Below are positions 42,543 to 49,721 of a stretch of DNA of 64,000 bases, piece by piece (position 1 is the stretch's first letter; each line of letters begins with the position of its first letter). The DNA is taken from contig CAVEUM010000001.1 of the NCBI GenBank assembly GCA_963618735.1, forward strand, positions 74,294 to 138,293. Reading direction: 5' to 3'. The translations under genes were made by a program, and so were the position numbers. This DNA is from CAKUFA01 sp963618735. GTDB taxonomy: Bacteria > Bacillota > Clostridia > Christensenellales > Aristaeellaceae. The notes below the pieces were generated by a model that was not told where the DNA came from, made no database searches, and worked only from the letters and a program-made list of their open reading frames with translations.

Positions 42543-43927
42543 TGCTCAAGGAATACCATACAATCAAAGAAGTGGTAGGCCCTCTGATGCTGGTGGAAGG
42601 CGTCTCCGGGGTCACCTATAACGAACTGGTGGAAATCACCCAGAGCAATGGCGAAAAGCGCTCTGGTAAGGTGCTGGAAGTCAACGGCGATAAGGCACTG
42701 GTGCAGCTGTTTGAATCTTCCAATGGCCTCCGCATTTCGGATGCATCGGCTCGCTTCCTGGGGCGCTCCATTGAGCTGAGCGTTTCCATGGATATGCTGG
42801 GTCGCGTGTTTGACGGCATGGGACGCCCTAAGGATGATGGCCCTGAGCTGATTCCTGAAAAGCGCATGGATATTAACGGCGAGCCGTTGAATCCTGCTGC
42901 ACGTGACTATCCCAGCGAGTTTATCCAGACGGGTATTTCTGCCATTGACGGCTTGAATACGCTGGTTCGCGGACAGAAATTGCCTGTGTTCTCCGGTTCC
43001 GGTCTGCCGCATGCGCAGTTGGCTACGCAGATTGCGCGTCAGGCCAAAGTGCTGGGGAAGGACGATAAGTTTGCCGTCGTCTTTGGCGCCATCGGCATTA
43101 CCTTTGAGGAAGCGGATTACTTCATCAGCGACTTCCGCCGCACGGGCGCCATTGAGCGTGCGGTGCTGTTCATGAACCTGGCCAACGACCCGGCTATTGA
43201 ACGTATCGCAACCCCTCGTATGGCACTGACGGCTGCGGAATACCTGGCCTACGAAAAAGGAATGCATGTGCTGGTCATCCTCACGGATATCACCAACTAT
43301 GCTGAGGCTTTGCGTGAAGTGTCTGCTGCCCGCAAGGAAGTCCCTGGCCGCCGCGGCTATCCTGGCTACCTGTATACCGACCTGGCCAGCATGTACGAGC
43401 GTGCAGGCCGTGTGGTGGGCAAAACGGGTTCCATTACGCAGATTCCGATTCTGACCATGCCTGAGGATGACAAGACCCATCCCATTCCTGACCTGACGGG
43501 CTACATTACGGAAGGCCAGATTATCCTCAGCCGTGAATTGTATCGCAAGGGCATTGAGCCGCCGATTGACGTTATGCCTTCTCTGTCCCGCTTGAAGGAC
43601 AAGGGCATCGGCGCAGGCAAGACCCGCAAGGATCACGCTGCCACCATGAATCAGCTGTTCGCTGCTTATTCCCGCGGCAAGGAAGCTAAGGAGCTGGCTG
43701 TTATTCTGGGCGAGGCCGCATTGTCCGATATTGACAAGCTCTATGCCGCTTTCGCCGATGCCTTCGAGAAGGAATATGTGGCGCAGGGCTACAACACCAA
43801 TCGTTCCATCGAAGAAACGCTGGATTTGGGCTGGAAGCTGCTGGCCATGCTGCCGCGCACGGAATTGAAGCGTATCCGCGACGATATGCTGGATGAGTAT
43901 CTTCCTAAGAAAGAGGAGGGTGTCTGA
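42542..43927 (+). CDS. ntpB: V-type ATPase subunit B
   Basis: 461-residue non-catalytic partner of subunit A. The N-terminal beta barrel 'YHTIKEVVGPLMLVEGVSGV' is followed by a nucleotide-fold domain without a functional P-loop ('LPVFSGSGLPHAQLATQIA'), as expected for B. The Arg finger region 'RRGYPGYLYTDLASMYERAG' is conserved. Confidence 0.97.
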   Translation: MLKEYHTIKEVVGPLMLVEGVSGVTYNELVEITQSNGEKRSGKVLEVNGDKALVQLFESSNGLRISDASARFLGRSIELSVSMDMLGRVFDGMGRPKDDGPELIPEKRMDINGEPLNPAARDYPSEFIQTGISAIDGLNTLVRGQKLPVFSGSGLPHAQLATQIARQAKVLGKDDKFAVVFGAIGITFEEADYFISDFRRTGAIERAVLFMNLANDPAIERIATPRMALTAAEYLAYEKGMHVLVILTDITNYAEALREVSAARKEVPGRRGYPGYLYTDLASMYERAGRVVGKTGSITQIPILTMPEDDKTHPIPDLTGYITEGQIILSRELYRKGIEPPIDVMPSLSRLKDKGIGAGKTRKDHAATMNQLFAAYSRGKEAKELAVILGEAALSDIDKLYAAFADAFEKEYVAQGYNTNRSIEETLDLGWKLLAMLPRTELKRIRDDMLDEYLPKKEEGV

Positions 43928-44568
43928 TGCCTGCCACACTTCGCGTAAACCCTACGCGGATGGAGCTGACCCGCATCAAGAAGCGCCTTGTCACCGCCAC
44001 CCGCGGACATAAGCTGCTCAAGGATAAGCGAGATGAGATGGTTCGCCAGTTCATCCTCATTATCCGCGAAAATTACACCCTGCGGCAGGAAGTGGAGCAG
44101 GAGCTTTCCGAAGCACTGAAGAATTTCGCCATGGCGCGTGCTGTGATGGATCCTCAGGCGCTGGAGGAAGCCGTGCTGTATCCCGCAAGGCAGGCACAGC
44201 TGGAGCTTGGCACGAAGAATATTCTGTCCGTCCATGTGCCAACCATTGAGGTGAATGAAGCCTCCTTGGAGGAAACGGTGCAGGCTTATGGCTTTGCAGA
44301 AACTTCCTCCCAGCTGGATGGTGCCATTGCAACGCTGGCGGATCTTCTGCCGAAAATGGTGCGCCTGGCTGAAATCGAAAAGACCTGCGACATGCTGGCT
44401 GATGAGATTGAGAAAACCCGTCGCCGCGTGAATGCACTGGAATACGTGATGATTCCGCAGTTTGAGGCGACCATTCGGGAAATCTCCATGAAGCTGGAGG
44501 AAAACGAACGCGGTGCTACCACTCGACTGATGAAAGTGAAGGACATGATGGCGCAGCGGGACGCGTAA
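43927..44568 (+). CDS. ntpD: V-type ATPase subunit D (rotor axle)
   Basis: 213 residues, two long antiparallel helices forming the central shaft. 'VNPTRMELTRIKKRLVTATR' at the start, 'HKLLKDKRDEMVRQF', and C-terminal 'TRRRVNALEYVMIPQFEATI' are the signature. Last gene of the operon. The order F-I-K-E-C-G-A-B-D is that of E. hirae without ntpH and ntpJ. Terminator follows. Confidence 0.95.
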   Translation: MPATLRVNPTRMELTRIKKRLVTATRGHKLLKDKRDEMVRQFILIIRENYTLRQEVEQELSEALKNFAMARAVMDPQALEEAVLYPARQAQLELGTKNILSVHVPTIEVNEASLEETVQAYGFAETSSQLDGAIATLADLLPKMVRLAEIEKTCDMLADEIEKTRRRVNALEYVMIPQFEATIREISMKLEENERGATTRLMKVKDMMAQRDA

Positions 44569-44587
44569 ATCAAAGAACACAACCAAA

Positions 44588-44629
44588 AGAGGAGAGAGCC
44601 GCTTGTGAAGCTGGTTCTCTCCTCTTTTT
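44588..44629. terminator. Bidirectional terminator after the V-ATPase operon
   Basis: 13-pair stem AGAGGAGAGAGCC/GGTTCTCTCCTCT (one G-T) with a 12-base loop, five Ts on the right and AAAA on the left. Also ends the convergent nitroreductase gene. Confidence 0.9.
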
Positions 44630-44653
44630 GATGCCATTATTGAAAGCGTGATT

Positions 44654-45397
44654 TTACGTTAGTTCCATCCAGACAATGGGGTCGTTGATGCCTTGCTTTG
44701 TGCGCCAGCGATGGGGCGACACAAGCGCCAATTCCGCATGACAGAGGGCAATGCCGAGGTCGAGCATGGATTGAGGCGGCGCGTCAAAGGAGAACCGATA
44801 GTTTCCCATGTGCATGGTAACGGGCTGCCCGTTCTGCTCAGAAGGTGCAAGGCGTACAGCTTCCGCCACGCGGCGAAGCTCCTCAGGCCACAAGGACGAG
44901 TCACCCTTGCAGAAACGCTCAACACTCTTGCGCTTGCGCTGAGGTGCGGCACGGTCTGCGGCATGTCCCAGGGCAATGATGGCCTGCACGGCTTCCCCCG
45001 GACGAAGAGCCACGTTCAGTTGCTTTTTACGATAGGTGGAGGAAATCCAGCAGCTTGCAAAGCCTGCATCCGTCGCCTCAAGGCACAGAGCTTCTCCAAG
45101 AATCCCGGCATGCATGGCGCTGTTGGGCACGGCGGTATCCGCAACGACGGCAGCGACTGCAGTGCATCCGCTGACACGACCCATGTTCAGCAGGGTTCCT
45201 GTAAACAGATCCTCCGCGACATGCAGCAATACAAGCCGCGCACCGGGAAGTGTGTAGCGTCCCATGACGTAGCTGATGGCCGCCCAGTCGGCAATGCTCA
45301 GCGGATCGCCGAAGGAACGGCATGAATACCGCTTGGGGATACTTTCTGCCAGGGCTTTGCGGCGATTGGGGGAGAAGAGCGTTTCCGGTGTGTTCAT
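44654..45397 (-). CDS. Nitroreductase family protein (TM1586-type)
   Basis: 247-residue FMN-dependent nitroreductase-fold protein of the fused, monomeric type. Landmarks: 'SIPKRYSCRSFGDPLS' at the N-terminus (FMN-binding Arg/Ser), 'TDAGFASCWISSTYRKKQLN', and 'RLAPSEQNGQPVTMHMG' in the second repeat. The natural electron acceptor is not known for this group. Its start overlaps the stop of the sirtuin gene (ATGA), so the two are co-translated. Confidence 0.82.
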   Translation of the reverse strand: MNTPETLFSPNRRKALAESIPKRYSCRSFGDPLSIADWAAISYVMGRYTLPGARLVLLHVAEDLFTGTLLNMGRVSGCTAVAAVVADTAVPNSAMHAGILGEALCLEATDAGFASCWISSTYRKKQLNVALRPGEAVQAIIALGHAADRAAPQRKRKSVERFCKGDSSLWPEELRRVAEAVRLAPSEQNGQPVTMHMGNYRFSFDAPPQSMLDLGIALCHAELALVSPHRWRTKQGINDPIVWMELT

Positions 45398-46140
45398 GGT
45401 TCATCCTCCAAAGGGGTGGCACGGAGCTGACCGAGTATTTCACCTACACGCTGATGCAGCACCAAATCCGCGGCACCATCCATGGGCGTGGCGTCACGGT
45501 TGATGAGCACGAGATGCTGACCGTGAAAATAGCGCAGCAGTCCAGCGGCGGGGTAAACGGTGAGACTTGTGCCGGCAACGATTAGCAAATCCGCCTGGCG
45601 CAGCGCATGAATGGCGGCCATGAGGGTATTGCCGTCCAGCTCTTCTTCGTAGAGAACCACATCGGGCTTGATGATGCCGCCGCAGTCACAGGTGGGCACG
45701 GAACGGGGATCGTCCCGCACCTGTTCGGCGGTGTAGCTTTTCCCACAGGCAACGCAGTGATTGCGCCATATGCTGCCATGCAATTCCAGCACGCACCGAC
45801 TGCCTGCTTTTTGATGCAATCCATCAATGTTCTGCGTGATGATGGCCTGCAAGCGTCCTGCCTGCTCCAGCTCAGCAAGCTTTCTGTGCGCTGCGTTGGG
45901 CTCGCAGTCAAGGGGAAGCATCCTGGCACGATAGAATTGATAAAATTCCACTGGATGTTCCTCGAAAAAGGTTCGGCTGAGGATTTCTTCAGGCGGATAC
46001 TCGTAATGCTGATGATAGAGGCCATCCACGCTGCGAAAATCAGGGATGCCGCTCTCCGTGCTGACACCTGCACCGCCAAAGAAAACGATTCGCCGACTTT
46101 CATCGATCATTTGCTGCAGTAGTTCCATGGAAGAACCCAT
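45394..46140 (-). CDS. NAD-dependent protein deacylase (sirtuin, Sir2 family)
   Basis: 248 residues. Removes acyl groups from lysines using NAD+. Motifs: 'VFFGGAGVSTESGIPDFRS' (NAD loop), 'ITQNIDGLHQKAG', catalytic His in 'CVLELHGSIWRNHCVACGK', zinc cysteines in CVAC and 'TCDCGGIIKPDVVLYEE', and 'IVAGTSLTVYPAAGLL'. ATG at 46140 with GAGGAGG 7 bases upstream. The substrate acyl type is not predictable; some Sir2 members of this kind are desuccinylases, but the Tyr/Arg pair was not assigned with confidence. Confidence 0.94.
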   Translation of the reverse strand: MGSSMELLQQMIDESRRIVFFGGAGVSTESGIPDFRSVDGLYHQHYEYPPEEILSRTFFEEHPVEFYQFYRARMLPLDCEPNAAHRKLAELEQAGRLQAIITQNIDGLHQKAGSRCVLELHGSIWRNHCVACGKSYTAEQVRDDPRSVPTCDCGGIIKPDVVLYEEELDGNTLMAAIHALRQADLLIVAGTSLTVYPAAGLLRYFHGQHLVLINRDATPMDGAADLVLHQRVGEILGQLRATPLEDEP

Positions 46141-46183
46141 TAGGCATCCTCCTCACTGGCTGTAAATTGATTTTGTTACGGAT

Positions 46184-46213
46184 ATTATACCAGCAGTGGC
46201 TTTCATCGGGCAA
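46184..46213 (-). promoter_or_regulatory. Predicted promoter of the sirtuin-nitroreductase pair
   Basis: On the minus strand, TATAAT (46184-46189) with TTGCCC (46208-46213) 18 bases upstream. Confidence 0.6.
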
Positions 46214-46292
46214 GAAAAAAATCAAAGGACTTTTGTTTTACGGGAAAATGCGATACAATGGAGCAAAAGGAGAAAAACGGGAGGGGTTCACC

Positions 46293-46730
46293 ATGGGAAA
46301 ACGGACTGGCGCATTGATTAAGCAGGCACGATTGGATGCAGGACTGACCCAAGAAAAACTGGCGAAGAAACTGGGCGGCGGCATAACCGCATCTGACATC
46401 AGCAAGGCAGAACGCGGTGAAGCAGAGCTGACGACGGATACGATCAAGAAAATTGCGAAGGTCACTGGTGTAACGCAGGCGTCTTTGCTGGGAACATCGA
46501 CAGCGAAAAAGACCACCACGAAAACGACGACCACCAAAAAGACCACAACCACCACTTCCGTGAAGCTAACCGCTACAGAAAAGAAGCTGGTGGAAGCCTA
46601 TCGCAAGGCAGACAGCGACCGCAAGAAGCAGGCGCTGAAGATTCTCACAGGCGATGACGGCGACGTGCTGTCCTCTATCGGAAGCAATCTGGTTACTGAA
46701 CTGGTGGGCAACCTGCTGGGCGGAAAGTGA
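46293..46730 (+). CDS. XRE-family HTH protein with Thr/Lys-rich linker
   Basis: 145 residues from the ATG at 46293 behind GGGAGGGG. Residues ~1-65 are a Cro/C1-type helix-turn-helix: 'IKQARLDAGLTQEKLAKKLG' and 'ITASDISKAERGEAELTTD'. Then a linker of ~20 residues made almost only of Thr and Lys (starting 'AKKTTTKTTTTKK'), and a short helical C-terminus ending 'ELVGNLLGGK'. A promoter-like TACAAT lies at 46254-46259. It is likely a DNA-binding protein; targets unknown. The linker resembles flexible hinges but is unusual for a regulator. Confidence 0.8.
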   Translation: MGKRTGALIKQARLDAGLTQEKLAKKLGGGITASDISKAERGEAELTTDTIKKIAKVTGVTQASLLGTSTAKKTTTKTTTTKKTTTTTSVKLTATEKKLVEAYRKADSDRKKQALKILTGDDGDVLSSIGSNLVTELVGNLLGGK

Positions 46731-46734
46731 AGCA

Positions 46735-46780
46735 AAAAAAGCACTGTGAAACACAAAATGCAGGTTTCACAGTGCTTTTT
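46735..46780. terminator. Bidirectional terminator
   Basis: 12-pair stem GCACTGTGAAAC/GTTTCACAGTGC, extended by A-T pairs on the flanks (AAAAAA and TTTTT), loop of 11 bases. Serves the XRE gene and the convergent small gene. Confidence 0.92.
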
Positions 46781-46807
46781 ACTGTACGTATGCCTGGAAA
46801 AGTCTGA

Positions 46808-47035
46808 TTACTTCTTGCCGAACAGACCCTGCACAGCATTCAGCACACTGGCAGCCTCATCCAGCTTCAGCTTGGTCTTCACGCCTTCTACCACGGCGTT
46901 TACCTGCTCGTTAGGCAGGTCGATGCCCAGCTTGCTCTCCAGCACCTTGGCGGGGTCGGCCAGGAATTCCTTCACCAGAGATTCGTTGTTGTTCAGCAGC
47001 TCCAGCACCTGCTTGATAACCTTCTGCAGATCCAT
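46808..47035 (-). CDS. Small uncharacterised protein
   Basis: 75 residues from the ATG at 47035 behind GGGAGG (the preceding in-frame TTG is too close to the ribosome site). Mostly helical, with 'VLELLNNNESLVKEFLADP' then 'LGIDLPNEQVNAVVEGVK' and a tail 'AVQGLFGKK'. Short proteins with this 'DPxxVLxxxxGIDLPxEQV' layout occur in many Firmicutes as far as I recall, but no function is known to me. The xLPxE turn resembles leader peptides of the nitrile-hydratase-like/Nif11 type; no modification enzymes lie nearby, so I do not claim that. Own promoter and terminator. Confidence 0.75.
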   Translation of the reverse strand: MDLQKVIKQVLELLNNNESLVKEFLADPAKVLESKLGIDLPNEQVNAVVEGVKTKLKLDEAASVLNAVQGLFGKK

Positions 47036-47074
47036 CAATGTTTCCTCCCTCTATTTTTGTAGGATGCCAGGAAC

Positions 47075-47103
47075 AGTATAACGATCCTTGCAGGAAAATG
47101 CAA
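47075..47103 (-). promoter_or_regulatory. Predicted promoter of the small 75-residue protein gene
   Basis: On the minus strand, TATACT (47075-47080) and TTGCAT (47098-47103) with a 17-base spacer. Confidence 0.55.
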
Positions 47104-47175
47104 TGCTTTTTGAAAAAGGAAAAATCGGAGGGATGTCGAATACTCCACAGAGATAACGAGAAAGGGGTAAAGACT

Positions 47176-47415
47176 GTGGAAAAACCGGTCAGCTATTTAA
47201 TTCAGGATACGACCAGGGAACAGAGGGAAGCCATTGTGGCGGAATCGCTGGGAAATATCGAAGCTGCCTGTGATGGCTGCAGTGCCGGCCTGGCAGAAAT
47301 GTATCAGGCCTATATCGATGGAGAAAAGGAGCTCCGTGAGGTGAACATGGAGTTCAACGCGAGGTATGTTTCCGGCCGTGAAGGAGCCAGCCGTTCGCGT
47401 TGCCCGATGGGCTGA
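47176..47415 (+). CDS. Small uncharacterised Cys-containing protein
   Basis: 79 residues from the GTG at 47176, which has AAAGGGG 8 bases upstream; longer upstream readings have no ribosome site. Not recognised. 'IVAESLGNIEAACDGCSAG' then 'LAEMYQAYIDGEKELREVNM' suggests a small helical protein with a CxxC pair and another Cys at the end ('SRCPMG'). No clear promoter or terminator of its own; a hairpin with an A-rich arm lies just after the stop (47420-47450). Upstream of the Big2 gene. Confidence 0.6.
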   Translation: MEKPVSYLIQDTTREQREAIVAESLGNIEAACDGCSAGLAEMYQAYIDGEKELREVNMEFNARYVSGREGASRSRCPMG

Positions 47416-47504
47416 AAATATTGGCTTTTTTCCTGTAAACAACGGGAAGAAAGCGCGGGACAAAAACGTTCTATGTGTACAAAGACCATTAGGAGGTTAT
47501 GGCT

Positions 47505-49538
47505 ATGAAGAAGATGCTGTCGTTCCTGATTGTTCTGGCAATCATGGTGGCATCAATCACCGCCTTCGCTTTGGCGGAAGGTGACCGATTTGCTTTCGAC
47601 CGCAGTGTGACTGAGGTGTTTGTTGGAGATACCCTGACGCTGACCATGGAGCGTGCAGGCAATGCGTCGGAGGGCACGGTGAGCTATAAGTCCTCCGCGA
47701 CGCAGAATGCGACCGTTGATGAAAACGGCGTGGTGACGGGATTGAAGAAGGGTCAGACCACTATTACCGCCACTCTGGAGAACAATGGACGCTCCTTCCG
47801 CGCAAATATTACACTGAGCATTAAGCAGCGTGTGGAGAAGATTTCGCTGGATGAAACCCGCGTGACACTCCACGATGCTACAGAAGCGCAGATTGCCGCG
47901 CTTCTGACGCAGTCTACCACGGAACGCGTGCTGGTGGTGCCTATGGGGCAGAACATGTCTGCACCGACACTGGCAGAGCCTACCACGGCAGATGACCGCT
48001 CGGTTATCCTGGAAAGCAGTGACTCCAATGTGCTGCGGGTGCAGGGACACAGCCTGACCCCTGTCAGGGCAGGCGAGTGCGAGCTGACCCTTACCAGCAA
48101 GCAGAATCCCGAAGTGACAGCCGCGTATCACGTGCTGGTGGTAACCCCTGCACGTATTGTGAAGCCTGCTTTGGCAGAAGAAACCCTGTGGGTTGGCGAA
48201 ACCACCCAGGCAACGGCAACCATTACCCCTGCAGATGCCAGCATCACAACCGTCACCTGGAGCAGCCGCAATGAGAATGTTGCCACCGTGGATGAAAACG
48301 GCGTTGTGACCGCCGTTGGCAAGGGCTCTGCGTATATCGTAGCTTCTGCTGTGGACGGAAGCGGCCGCGTAGGCAATGTGACTGTGCGTGTCAAGCAGCA
48401 GCCCACGTCCATCACGCTGAACAACACGGAGCTGACGGTGAACATGGGTCGTACGCAGACCCTGCGCGCTACGGTTGGCCCTAACAATGCGGATGACAGG
48501 AAGGTCACCTGGGAAAGCAGTGATCCTGCTGTGGCTACGGTGAACAGCGACGGTCGCGTGACTCCTGTATCAATCGGCGAGTGCACCATCACCTGCCGCA
48601 GCACGAATTTCCCTGAAGTGTACGCTTCCTGTGATGTGATGGTGAATCAGCTGGTGGAGCGTGTGTCCTTCACCACATCCTCGGCTAATGTGAACGTGGG
48701 CAGTACCACCATCCTGTTCCTGCAGATTTCTCCCGCGAATGCGACGAACCAGAGCGTGACATACAAGTCTTCCAACACCAATATTGCAACGGTTGATGCG
48801 GATGGCACCATTCACGGCATCAAGCGCGGCACGGTGAACATCACCGCCACCGCCAATGACGGCAGCGGACGCAAGGGCACGGTGAAGGTGAATGTGCTTC
48901 AGCCTGTGACCGGCGTGCACATGTACAGTGATACCATTTATGCAGATGTGAACGAGAGCGTCACCGCCCGCGCGGTATTGGAGCCCTCTGATGCCAGCAA
49001 CCTGGCCATGACCTGGACCAGTGCTGATCCCACCATTGCCACCGTAAAGGGCACGAAGAATCGCCCGACGGTTACCGGCAAGCGTTGGGGCGAAACCACC
49101 GTCACCGGTGTTACCGAGGACGGCGGCTATACCACCACCTTTACGGTAAAGGTTGGCAACTATGACAAGGCACTGAAGATCATTGACCTGTATCTGCAGA
49201 ATAACAAGATCAAGCTGAATGTCCGCAATGTCAGCAACATGAGCATCACGCGCTTCTACTTCACCCTGACCTGCTATGATGTCAACGGCAATCCTTTGGT
49301 CGTAACCTCTGATGGCAGCAACGTGATGAGCTGTTCTTATCGCCTAACCCTGGCCGAAGGCGAAATGACCCAGCATGGCCGCTTCAACTTCGACAATTAT
49401 GTGCAGCCTGCCGAAGAAATCGGCCGCGTGGTGATGACGCTGACGGGCTATCGCACGGATGAAGGCTACAGCCGCTCCATCAGGGAGAGCAAGCAGCCTA
49501 CGGCAGAAGTCAGAAGCCCTAACTATGTTGGACAATAA
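47505..49538 (+). CDS. Secreted protein with tandem bacterial Ig-like (Big2) domains
   Basis: 677 residues from the ATG at 47505, 8 bases after AGGAGG (the one at 47499 is too close). A signal peptide of ~24 residues ends 'TAFALA'. The rest is about six Big2-type domains, each ending in patterns such as 'NATVDENGVVTGLKKGQTTI', 'VATVDENGVVTAVGKGSAYI' and 'VATVNSDGRVTPVSIGECTI'. The last ~130 residues (from 'YDKALKIIDLYLQNNKIKLN') are a separate, unrecognised beta-rich domain. Big2 arrays usually form rod-like spacers or adhesive surface parts. No sortase motif or clear anchor is seen, so it is probably secreted or held non-covalently. Confidence 0.85.
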   Translation: MKKMLSFLIVLAIMVASITAFALAEGDRFAFDRSVTEVFVGDTLTLTMERAGNASEGTVSYKSSATQNATVDENGVVTGLKKGQTTITATLENNGRSFRANITLSIKQRVEKISLDETRVTLHDATEAQIAALLTQSTTERVLVVPMGQNMSAPTLAEPTTADDRSVILESSDSNVLRVQGHSLTPVRAGECELTLTSKQNPEVTAAYHVLVVTPARIVKPALAEETLWVGETTQATATITPADASITTVTWSSRNENVATVDENGVVTAVGKGSAYIVASAVDGSGRVGNVTVRVKQQPTSITLNNTELTVNMGRTQTLRATVGPNNADDRKVTWESSDPAVATVNSDGRVTPVSIGECTITCRSTNFPEVYASCDVMVNQLVERVSFTTSSANVNVGSTTILFLQISPANATNQSVTYKSSNTNIATVDADGTIHGIKRGTVNITATANDGSGRKGTVKVNVLQPVTGVHMYSDTIYADVNESVTARAVLEPSDASNLAMTWTSADPTIATVKGTKNRPTVTGKRWGETTVTGVTEDGGYTTTFTVKVGNYDKALKIIDLYLQNNKIKLNVRNVSNMSITRFYFTLTCYDVNGNPLVVTSDGSNVMSCSYRLTLAEGEMTQHGRFNFDNYVQPAEEIGRVVMTLTGYRTDEGYSRSIRESKQPTAEVRSPNYVGQ

Positions 49539-49548
49539 GGGAATCTCA

Positions 49549-49578
49549 AGGGGGACGTCGCGAGGCGTCCCTCTTTTC
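49549..49578 (+). terminator. Terminator after the Big2 gene
   Basis: Nine-pair stem AGGGGGACG/CGTCCCTCT (one G-T) with an 8-base loop, then TTT. Confidence 0.8.
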
Positions 49579-49660
49579 GTGTTTACAGAAAATTTTTGAT
49601 TGGATGCACGCATTCGGGGCTTCGGAACGTTGTATGAACGTAGCGCACGCTTGCATCATG

Positions 49661-49669
49661 TGATATAAT
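49661..49669 (+). promoter_or_regulatory. Predicted extended -10 promoter of the PBP gene
   Basis: TGATATAAT, TGn plus TATAAT; no good -35 at standard spacing. About 50 bases ahead of the GTG start. Confidence 0.5.
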
Positions 49670-49721
49670 AGACTGTGTAGCTATGTTTGCATGGCGATTT
49701 TCCACAAAGGAGGCGAACTGC

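Noticed and set aside
47420..47450. Hairpin CTTTTTTCCTG/CGGGAAGAAAG after the 79-residue gene
   Set aside because: The T-run is in the 5' arm rather than after the stem, so it is not a plus-strand terminator; probably chance A/T pairing.
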